Assembly (NCBI GenBank): GCA_003477405.1
Contig: QUDE01000004.1
Location: 62,001-126,000, forward strand
From: Ruminococcaceae bacterium AM07-15
Lineage (GTDB): Bacteria; Bacillota; Clostridia; Oscillospirales; Butyricicoccaceae
DNA length: 64,000 nt
Direction of reading: 5' to 3'
The stretch's first letter is position 1; the number at the start of each line of letters is the position of its first letter. The position numbers and the translations under genes are program-made. This document shows, in pieces, positions 26,121 through 32,318 of the stretch. The notes beneath the pieces are model-generated. The model had not been told where the DNA came from and ran no database searches. It saw only the letters and a program-made list of their open reading frames with translations.

Positions 26121-27591
26121 GGAAAAAACCTCCTATCAATGTATCTATCATGGAATCGATGGTGGCTTCCGGGGATAGAGTGACATCCATCCCCATTTCC
26201 GCCGCCTTTTTGCCGGTTTCCGGCCCGATGCACAGGGCGGGAAGATGGGAAAGATCGGCGCCGGGACAACCGAGCAGGAAGCCCTCCACTGCGCTGGCGC
26301 TGGTGAAGGTAAAGGCGTCATAGACCCGGGGGTCGATGTGCTCTTCTCCCGCTTGGAGCAGGGTTTCATACACCGGCAGGATGGTGTAGGGAACCTGCAT
26401 CTCCTTCAGGGCCTCTTCCAGATGGGGCCCGGCCTTTTTGGCCCGGGGGATGAGGGCACGGTCCTCCGGTGTGAGGAAGCCTGCGGCTTTCATTTCCGCT
26501 CCCAAAGCTTTGCCGCTGTATTCCCGGGGCACAAAATCGGCCCGCAGCCCCTGCTTTTGCAAAGCACGGGCGGTCTGACTGCCCACGGCGGCCAGCTTTT
26601 TGCCAAAAAGAGCCCGGCTGTCCAGGCCCGCTTCCCACAATCCCTCAAAGAAACAGGCCACACCGTGGGGGCTGGTGAAGAGCAGGGCGGTGGTATCCTT
26701 CAGGTCAGGCAGGACGAGGGGCAGCTTTTCCCGTGCAATCGCCGGGAGCAGGTCGGCCCGGGCCCCCAGCTCTTCCAGGCGGCTTTGCAGGCGGGAGCCC
26801 TCCTGCCGGGGACGGGTCACCAGGATGCGCTTACCCTTGAGAGGCAGGGCATCGAACCAGTCAAACTGAGGGGACAGGGACGCCACCTTGCCCACCAGCA
26901 AAATGGCGGGGGAAGTGACCTGTTGCTCCTGCACCGTTTCTCCCAGGCGGGAAAGGGTGGTGAGGATGGTGCGTTGATCTGGTCGGGTGCCCTTTTCGAT
27001 GATGGCTGCCGGCATCTCTTTTTCCATGCCTGCATCCAGCAGGCCCTGGGCGATCTGAGGGGCGGTGGACACCGACATGAGGAAAACCAGGGTGCCCTGA
27101 AGCCGCACCAGAGCGGGATAATCCAGCGTCAGCTCTCCGTCCTTCTTTTTGTGGCCGGTGATGATGTGGAGGGAGGAGCAGAAGTCCCGGTGTGTCACCG
27201 GAATGCCGCCGTAGGCCGGAGCGGCCAGGGCCGAGGTGATGCCGGGGATGACCTGGAAAGGAACCTGTTCTTTTACCAGCTCTTCCAGCTCTTCGCCGCC
27301 ACGGCCAAAGAGGAAGCAGTCGCCTCCTTTGAGCCGCACCACATCCTGTCCCTTCTTGGCTTCTTCCGCCAGGATCTGGTTGATCCGCCACTGGGGCACG
27401 GGATGCTCTCCCGACCGCTTGCCCACATCGATCTTCTTGCATTTGGGGGGAATGAGGGCCAGGACCCCTTCGCCCACCAGACGGTCATAGACCACCACAT
27501 CGGCTTTTTCCAGGGCTTCCCGTCCTTTGCAGGTGAGCAGACCTGCGTCTCCCGGTCCGGCGCCCACCAAAGTTACTTTTCCTTTTGTCAT
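26113..27591 (-). CDS. cobA/hemD: Uroporphyrinogen-III C-methyltransferase / uroporphyrinogen-III synthase fusion
   Basis: A 492-residue bifunctional protein. Residues 1-240 are SUMT (VGAGPGDAGLLT near the N terminus, then VYDRLV and the RLKGGDCFLFGRGGEE block), which makes precorrin-2. Residues about 245-490 are HemD (ILVTRPRQEGSRL and later LFTSPHGV). The fusion is common in clostridia and commits tetrapyrrole flux to siroheme and B12. The ATG overlaps the hemC stop by 4 bases. Confidence 0.93.
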   Translation of the reverse strand: MTKGKVTLVGAGPGDAGLLTCKGREALEKADVVVYDRLVGEGVLALIPPKCKKIDVGKRSGEHPVPQWRINQILAEEAKKGQDVVRLKGGDCFLFGRGGEELEELVKEQVPFQVIPGITSALAAPAYGGIPVTHRDFCSSLHIITGHKKKDGELTLDYPALVRLQGTLVFLMSVSTAPQIAQGLLDAGMEKEMPAAIIEKGTRPDQRTILTTLSRLGETVQEQQVTSPAILLVGKVASLSPQFDWFDALPLKGKRILVTRPRQEGSRLQSRLEELGARADLLPAIAREKLPLVLPDLKDTTALLFTSPHGVACFFEGLWEAGLDSRALFGKKLAAVGSQTARALQKQGLRADFVPREYSGKALGAEMKAAGFLTPEDRALIPRAKKAGPHLEEALKEMQVPYTILPVYETLLQAGEEHIDPRVYDAFTFTSASAVEGFLLGCPGADLSHLPALCIGPETGKKAAEMGMDVTLSPEATIDSMIDTLIGGFFHD

Positions 27592-28466
27592 TTGCCCCTC
27601 CTTGCAGCCATCGTCCGGGCCAGAGTGACACCCAGGTCTTCTGCGTCGGACACAGAGCCACGGATCTCATCGATCTCCCAGCCGATTTCGTCCCAATACA
27701 GGCCCCGCAGACGGATGGTTTCTCCATCCACTTGGGCATAGGCCGCCACCGGGGAGGAGCAGCCTCCATCCAGAAACCGGACAAAGGCCCGTTCGCACAA
27801 AGCGCAGGCGGTAGCATTCTTGTCCTCCACTTCCCGGAGCAGGGAGCAATCGAAATCCGCCCGGCCCTGGACGGCCAGGATGCCCTGACCAGCGGCGGGC
27901 AGCATTTCCTCCGGGAAAAACAGGCGGCTGATCCGCCCTTCTAGCCCCAGGCGGCGCAGTCCGGCGGAAGCCAGCACCAAAGCACCGTAGTCCCCCCGGT
28001 CCAGCTTTTCCAGGCGGGTGAGCACATTGCCCCGCACCGGTTCCACCCGGCAGCCGGGGAAGAGCTTTTCCAGCTGGATGCGCCGCCGGGCACTGGCGCA
28101 GCCGATGGGCTTTTTGAGGTCCAGCTCTGTTTGTCCCAAAGGCAGAACCAGAGCATCCCGGGGATCTTCCCGCCGGGAATAGGCCAGGATGGGAAGGCGG
28201 GGATCTGTTTCCATGGGCATATCTTTCAGACTGTGGACGGTGATATCCGCCCGCCTGTCCAGAAGGGCCTGGTCCAGCTCACGGACGAAAAGGCCCTTGC
28301 CGCCGATCTTGTCCAGGGTGCGGTCCAGAATCTTGTCCCCGGTGGTTTTCATGGTGACAAGCTCCACCTGATAGTCCGGGTGGTGCTTTTGGATGAGATC
28401 GGTGACGATCCGGGTCTGGAGCACCGCCAGCCGGCTTTCCCGGCTTCCCACAAGCAGTTTTTTCAT
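27588..28466 (-). CDS. hemC: Porphobilinogen deaminase (hydroxymethylbilane synthase)
   Basis: A 292-residue enzyme that polymerises four porphobilinogen units. The N-terminal GSRESRLAVLQT and the VHSLKDMP block are present. The dipyrromethane cofactor cysteine lies in GGCSSPV. The C-terminal domain is somewhat short. The start overlaps the stop of the precorrin-2 dehydrogenase gene by 4 bases, so the operon is tightly packed. Confidence 0.94.
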   Translation of the reverse strand: MKKLLVGSRESRLAVLQTRIVTDLIQKHHPDYQVELVTMKTTGDKILDRTLDKIGGKGLFVRELDQALLDRRADITVHSLKDMPMETDPRLPILAYSRREDPRDALVLPLGQTELDLKKPIGCASARRRIQLEKLFPGCRVEPVRGNVLTRLEKLDRGDYGALVLASAGLRRLGLEGRISRLFFPEEMLPAAGQGILAVQGRADFDCSLLREVEDKNATACALCERAFVRFLDGGCSSPVAAYAQVDGETIRLRGLYWDEIGWEIDEIRGSVSDAEDLGVTLARTMAARRGK

Positions 28467-28921
28467 TGTTCCAACAGCCTCCTGATCTGCCCAGCCCGCT
28501 GGGCGACTGCGGCGTGATCCCGGCCGTCGCCGGCAACGCCGATGGTGATGGGCCCGTCCTCAATGAGGGCGGGAAAATAAAAGGTGCATTCCTCCCGCCG
28601 GTCGGCCACGCTGACAAAGGCCCCGGCCTGTTTTCCCAGCTGTCCCGCCAGGGCATTGACCTGCCGGTCATCGGTGGCGGCCACCAGAAGGAAGGCGCCC
28701 TTTTCGTCCCCCGGGGCAAAATTGCGGCGGGAGACGGTGGCAAGCCCCTGTTTTTCCAGCTCCACAATGTCCGGGTGGAGTGTGGGGGCGATGATGTGAA
28801 GGGCAAAAGAAAAGCGGGAAAGGGTGCGGCATCGGCGGGCGGCAATGGCGCCGCCGCCGATCACCACCGCTTTTTTCCCTTGGATATCACAAAAAAGGGG
28901 AAAGTGGTTTTTCTGTTCCAT
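28463..28921 (-). CDS. Precorrin-2 dehydrogenase / sirohydrochlorin ferrochelatase
   Basis: A 152-residue protein equivalent to the N-terminal part of CysG (SirC/Met8-like). The NAD-binding loop VVIGGGAIAARRC and the later VAATDDRQVN block are clear. It oxidises precorrin-2 to sirohydrochlorin, and in some members also inserts iron. It lacks most of the C-terminal helical dimerisation region found in the longer forms. The start ATG is one base past the hemA stop. Confidence 0.87.
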   Translation of the reverse strand: MEQKNHFPLFCDIQGKKAVVIGGGAIAARRCRTLSRFSFALHIIAPTLHPDIVELEKQGLATVSRRNFAPGDEKGAFLLVAATDDRQVNALAGQLGKQAGAFVSVADRREECTFYFPALIEDGPITIGVAGDGRDHAAVAQRAGQIRRLLEQ

Positions 28922-28922
28922 G

Positions 28923-29921
28923 TTAGCACCCGGAGATCCGCTGGGCCCGATAGCTTTCCCATTTGTGCAGATCCTGACGGTATTTTTCCACGATCTCCTG
29001 GGCCTGCTGGAGAAGAACTGCCCGCTCCCGGGTGAATTCCTCCCGGCCCAGGGTGTCGATGTCATAGAGGGCGGCTTTTTCACCGCAGGCGGGGTCGATG
29101 TCCCGGGGCACTGCCAGGTCGATGAGATACCGGGGAGCCTTGGCAAGGCGGGAGAACTCCGCCCAGTCCACGGTGTAGTGGGGGCTGGAAGTGGCGCTGA
29201 CCAAGGCGTCAAAGCGGGGCATTTCCTGGTAGCGCAGGGCGTAATCAAAGCTCTCCGCCCCTTCCGGCACCTGGATCTGGCCGTGCTTATACTGGCGCAG
29301 GGTCATGCTCACCGAAAAGCCTTGTTCCAGCAGCCGGGAGCACACCAGGCGGCCGATTTCCCCGTTGCCGATGACCAGCACATTGCGGGGGGCATCCGGG
29401 GCGTTTTGCAGGATCTCCAGGGTTTTGGTGGCCACCGATGCCTCCGAACGGGTGAAGCGCAGGGTGGTTTTGATCTTTTTGGCGGCGGTGATGGCGGTGC
29501 GGAAAAACACTTCCAGCAAAGAGTCGGCACAGTGTTCCTCCCGGGCCAGAGTGATGGCGTTTTTCACCTGGGTGATGATCTGATCCTCACCCCAGATCTG
29601 GGAGAGGGCGCCGCTGCCCAGAAGGCACAGATGGTCAAAGCACTCTTCTCCCCGGCGCACCTTGTAAAGGCCCTGACAGTCTTCAAAGGGCAGATTGGCT
29701 GCCTGGCAGAACAGGGCGAAGGGATCGGGGGAAAAGCCTTCCCGGCAGGAAAGGTAGATCTCGGTGCGGTTGCAGGTGGAAAGCAGCACCGCTCCCTCCA
29801 CCATCTCCATGTGGAACAGGGCCTGGAGAATCTGCTGCTGGCGGCTTTTGGCCAGGGAAAACCGCTGGCGGATGTCGATACCGGCCATGGAATGGTCGAT
29901 GCCGGCCATGGAAATATTCAA
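28923..29921 (-). CDS. hemA: Glutamyl-tRNA reductase, short form
   Basis: NADPH-dependent reductase that makes glutamate-1-semialdehyde. The N-terminal catalytic domain has the active-site cysteine in LLSTCNRTEIY, followed by the Rossmann segment VIGNGEIGRLV. The protein is 332 residues instead of about 420: it stops soon after the spinal-helix start (VEKYRQDLHKWESYRAQ), so the C-terminal dimerisation domain is missing. I chose TTG 29921 because AGGAG lies 11 bases upstream and the family begins with an N-I-S pattern; ATG 29909 is the alternative. It is the first gene after the cobalamin riboswitch. Confidence 0.9.
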   Translation of the reverse strand: MNISMAGIDHSMAGIDIRQRFSLAKSRQQQILQALFHMEMVEGAVLLSTCNRTEIYLSCREGFSPDPFALFCQAANLPFEDCQGLYKVRRGEECFDHLCLLGSGALSQIWGEDQIITQVKNAITLAREEHCADSLLEVFFRTAITAAKKIKTTLRFTRSEASVATKTLEILQNAPDAPRNVLVIGNGEIGRLVCSRLLEQGFSVSMTLRQYKHGQIQVPEGAESFDYALRYQEMPRFDALVSATSSPHYTVDWAEFSRLAKAPRYLIDLAVPRDIDPACGEKAALYDIDTLGREEFTRERAVLLQQAQEIVEKYRQDLHKWESYRAQRISGC

Positions 29922-29958
29922 AAAAACACATCTCCTGTCTCGTGTGAGGATAAAAGGC

Positions 29959-29992
29959 AAAAGAAAAGCCCCGGCGGAAAACAGGCCGGAGC
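29959..29992 (-). terminator. Putative expression-platform terminator between riboswitch and hemA
   Basis: On the - strand GCTCCGGC and GCCGGGGC pair (one G-T) around a loop and are followed by TTTTCTTTT. It lies between the cobalamin aptamer and hemA, so B12 binding could favour it. A competing hairpin (GATCTCCC with GGGAGGTC) lies just before it. Confidence 0.65.
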
Positions 29993-30057
29993 AGACCTCC
30001 CCCAGGGAGATCAGACCGCTCATTTTCCGTATCCGCGCAAAAAATGAAGGGCGACGG

Positions 30058-30245
30058 TGAAGGCAGGTGTTCTGGCTTTGCGTCATGGCGCACCGCCGCC
30101 TTCCCGGAAAACCAGTGGCCAGGGCGGACGCTCGGCGTTTACAGCAACGGGATTGCGCGGGATTTACACCCGGCTTCCCTCTTGGCCCCAAGGGGACCTT
30201 CACCGCGTTTGGTTGTTTCAGGCCGGGAACATTCAGCCCCAGTCC
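30058..30245 (-). ncRNA. Cobalamin riboswitch
   Basis: Read on the - strand, this leader contains the conserved blocks of the B12 riboswitch in order: GGTGAAGGTCCCC, then GGGAAGCCGGTGTAAATCCC, the B12 box GCCACTGG, and the 3' element AAGCCAGAACACCTGCC. It precedes hemA by about 140 bases and is placed correctly behind its own promoter. It should repress the tetrapyrrole operon when cobalamin is plentiful. Confidence 0.93.
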
Positions 30246-30253
30246 AGTACCTT

Positions 30254-30282
30254 ATTATATAAAAACCACTCTGCCTTGTCAA
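30254..30282 (-). promoter_or_regulatory. Promoter of the hem operon
   Basis: On the - strand TTGACA (30282-30277) and TATAAT (30259-30254) with a 17-base spacer, an exact consensus pair just upstream of the riboswitch. Confidence 0.9.
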
Positions 30283-30314
30283 ATAAAAGGGGTGGGCAAA
30301 AGTCAAAAAAACCC

Positions 30315-30343
30315 TTGCAATGGAGCGGGAATTTTGGTATTAT
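30315..30343 (+). promoter_or_regulatory. Promoter of the CNNM/CorC transporter leader
   Basis: TTGCAA (30315-30320), a 17-base spacer and TATTAT (30338-30343). It gives a leader of about 210 bases. Confidence 0.7.
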
Positions 30344-30359
30344 ATAGCTAATTTATTTT

Positions 30360-30535
30360 ACAGCGAAGGAGCGACGACTCTTGGATGAGCCGCCTTTAAC
30401 CGGCACTGAGCCGGGACGAAAACGAAAGAAGGATTTTGCCGCAGCTTGCTTTGGCGCCGCCTGATGGCGGGGTCTGTGTTTGCTGCGGCTTTTGGTTTTG
30501 TCCAAACGGCGCTTTTTTGCGGAATACCCACATTT
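30360..30535 (+). promoter_or_regulatory. Structured 5' leader, candidate riboswitch, of the CNNM/CorC gene
   Basis: A GC-rich leader follows the promoter. It holds GGAGCGACGACTC, then GAGCCGCC, a hairpin CCGGC-loop-GCCGG, and CCTT/AAGG closing that hairpin. The later GCCGCAGC (near 30437) can pair with GCTGCGGC (near 30480), which is followed by TTTT and another T-run, like an intrinsic terminator. The layout (compact conserved-looking domain, then terminator, then AGGAGG and ATG) is that of a riboswitch. I cannot assign a class. An alkali-cation class is a guess based on the transporter family. Confidence 0.5.
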
Positions 30536-30562
30536 ATTTTTTAGGAGGAAGATCATTCAATC

Positions 30563-31801
30563 ATGGACAGTCACAGTATGCTGCTTATCGGGGTTCTGGT
30601 GGTTCTGATCGCCATGTCGGCCTATTTTTCCGCCACCGAAACGGCCTTCACATCCTTCAACCGCATCCGGCTGAAGAACATGGCCCAGGCGGGGAGCAAA
30701 AAGGCTCAGCTGGCTCTGAACCTTTCGGAGAACTACGATAAGCTCCTTTCCACCATTCTCATTGGCAACAACATCGTCAACATTTCTTCGGCTTCTCTGG
30801 CCACCGTCATCTTCACCAAGTATTTCGGCAATGCCGGCGTCACCCTTTCCACTGTGGTGATGACCGTCCTGGTGCTGATCTTCGGTGAAATCTCCCCCAA
30901 GAGCCTGGCCAAGGAATCCCCCGAGCGTTTTGCCATGTTCTCCGCTCCCATCATGCGCCTGCTTTTGTGGGTGCTTGCCCCGGTGAACTGGATCTTTATG
31001 CAGTGGAAAAAACTCCTTTCCATGGTGTTTAAAGCCCAGGAGGACAAAGGCATCACCGAAGAAGAGCTGCTGACCATTGTGGACGAAGCCCAGAATGACG
31101 GTGGCATCGGCGAGCAGGAGGGCGAGCTGCTGCGTTCGGCCATTGAGTTCCATGAGTTGGATGTGTCCGATATCCTCACTCCCCGGGTGGATGTGGTGGC
31201 TGTTTCTGATAAGGATACTCCTGAGGAAGTGGCGGAGCTGTTCCGCTCCACCGGTTTCTCCCGTCTGCCCTATTATGAGGACACCATCGACAATATCCTG
31301 GGCGTCATCAACCAGAAAGATTTCTACGGCCGGAAAGATTGGAAAGCTCCTGTGAAGGAAGTGGTCAGCTCGGTGCTCTTTATCACCGACTCCATGAAGA
31401 TTTCCCGTCTGCTCCATCTGCTTCAGCAGAACAAGGCCCATATGGCCGTGGTCACCGATGAATACGGCGGCACCGCCGGTATCGTCACACTGGAAGATGT
31501 GATCGAAGAACTGGTGGGCGACATCTGGGATGAGCACGACGCAGTGGAAGAAGAGGATTTCGAGAAGATCGCTGAGCGCCGTTACCGTGTGGAAGGCAGC
31601 GCCGATCTGGAGGAAATGCTGGAACTGTTCGGCATGGAAGAAGATCCGGAGCTGGATGTGAGCACCGTCAACGGCTGGGTGCTGGGCGTGCTGGGCCGCA
31701 TCCCCAAGGAAGGGGAAGTGTTCCAGTATGACAAGCTCACCGCCAAGGTGACCAAGGCCGATGAGCGCCGGGTCATTGAGGTGGAAGTCAACGCCGACTG
31801 A
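30563..31801 (+). CDS. CNNM/HlyC-CorC family transporter with CBS pair
   Basis: A 412-residue membrane protein. An N-terminal DUF21 domain with four membrane helices (about 5-145, including SATETAFTS and FGEISPKSLAKE) is followed by a CBS pair (about 200-330, MVPR-like ILTPRVDVVAV and DEYGGTAGIVTLED) and a C-terminal CorC_HlyC domain. Relatives export Mg2+, often coupled to Na+, or confer cation resistance. AGGAGG lies 15 bases before ATG. A long structured leader precedes it and a strong terminator follows. Confidence 0.92.
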   Translation: MDSHSMLLIGVLVVLIAMSAYFSATETAFTSFNRIRLKNMAQAGSKKAQLALNLSENYDKLLSTILIGNNIVNISSASLATVIFTKYFGNAGVTLSTVVMTVLVLIFGEISPKSLAKESPERFAMFSAPIMRLLLWVLAPVNWIFMQWKKLLSMVFKAQEDKGITEEELLTIVDEAQNDGGIGEQEGELLRSAIEFHELDVSDILTPRVDVVAVSDKDTPEEVAELFRSTGFSRLPYYEDTIDNILGVINQKDFYGRKDWKAPVKEVVSSVLFITDSMKISRLLHLLQQNKAHMAVVTDEYGGTAGIVTLEDVIEELVGDIWDEHDAVEEEDFEKIAERRYRVEGSADLEEMLELFGMEEDPELDVSTVNGWVLGVLGRIPKEGEVFQYDKLTAKVTKADERRVIEVEVNAD

Positions 31802-31821
31802 TTTTTATAAAAGAATAAAAA

Positions 31822-31852
31822 GGTCCCGGGCTTCGGCTCGGGATCTTTTTTT
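31822..31852 (+). terminator. Terminator of the CNNM/CorC gene
   Basis: GGTCCCGGGC and GCTCGGGATC pair around a TTCG tetraloop, followed by seven T. Confidence 0.9.
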
Positions 31853-31862
31853 GTTCTTCATC

Positions 31863-31885
31863 ATACCCCCTCCCCCGGGGGGTGG
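31863..31885 (+). promoter_or_regulatory. Upstream CsoR-type operator
   Basis: ATACCCCCTCCCCC is followed by GGGGGGTGG, a C-tract/G-tract dyad like the known CsoR operator class with TACCC and GGGTA halves. It lies 68 bases upstream of the -35 box. Confidence 0.6.
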
Positions 31886-31952
31886 CTGATAGTATGACGG
31901 TAAAAGCGAAAAACAGAAAAGAAAAAATCCAGTATTTACAGGGGAGAAACGG

Positions 31953-31981
31953 TTGACAAAGAAGGATGGGCGTGCTACCAT
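31953..31981 (+). promoter_or_regulatory. Promoter of the csoR-ATPase operon
   Basis: TTGACA (31953-31958), a 17-base spacer and TACCAT (31976-31981). It lies between two CsoR-type operators. Confidence 0.8.
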
Positions 31982-31988
31982 ACAGTCA

Positions 31989-32014
31989 GACCCCCTCCCA
32001 GGGGGGTGGGGGAT
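31989..32014 (+). promoter_or_regulatory. Downstream CsoR-type operator
   Basis: GACCCCCTCCCA is followed by GGGGGGTGGGGGATA, a second C-tract/G-tract dyad, placed over the likely transcription start and just before the csoR ribosome-binding site. CsoR bound here would block initiation. Confidence 0.7.
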
Positions 32015-32031
32015 AGGAAAGGAGAAATCCC

Positions 32032-32292
32032 ATGTCGAGACATTATGATAAATCCCTGGACAACCGGCTGGCCGCCATCGAGGGCCATGTGCGGGCGGTG
32101 CGCCAGATGCTCACCGAGGACAAAGAGTGCGAAGACATTCTTTTGCAGCTGTCCGCCATCCAGGGTTCCCTGGAGAAACTGGGGAAGATCATTTTGAAGG
32201 ATCATCTGAATAACTGCGTAAAGGAAGGCATCCAGCGGGGAGATACCCAGGTGCTGGAGCGGTTCAATCAAGTGCTGGACAAATATCTGTAA
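32032..32292 (+). CDS. csoR: CsoR/FrmR-family metal-sensing repressor
   Basis: An 86-residue all-helical DUF156 protein. The copper-type ligand set is in place: Cys33, His58 and Cys62 (in LKDHLNNC), the C-H-C pattern of CsoR rather than the pattern of nickel or formaldehyde sensors. It should tetramerise and leave the DNA when metal binds. The two operators around its own promoter indicate autoregulation, and the metal ATPase follows 26 bases later in the same operon. Start ATG follows AGGAAAGGAG. Confidence 0.9.
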   Translation: MSRHYDKSLDNRLAAIEGHVRAVRQMLTEDKECEDILLQLSAIQGSLEKLGKIILKDHLNNCVKEGIQRGDTQVLERFNQVLDKYL

Positions 32293-32318
32293 GGAGCCGG
32301 CCAAAGGAGGAGAGGACA

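Noticed and set aside
26113..27591. Separate cobA and hemD genes
   Set aside because: One uninterrupted frame with a normal linker covers both domains; it is a fusion.
28463..29248. Longer start of the precorrin-2 dehydrogenase gene
   Set aside because: The extension lies inside hemA in another frame; ATG 28921, one base after the hemA stop, gives the correct family N terminus.
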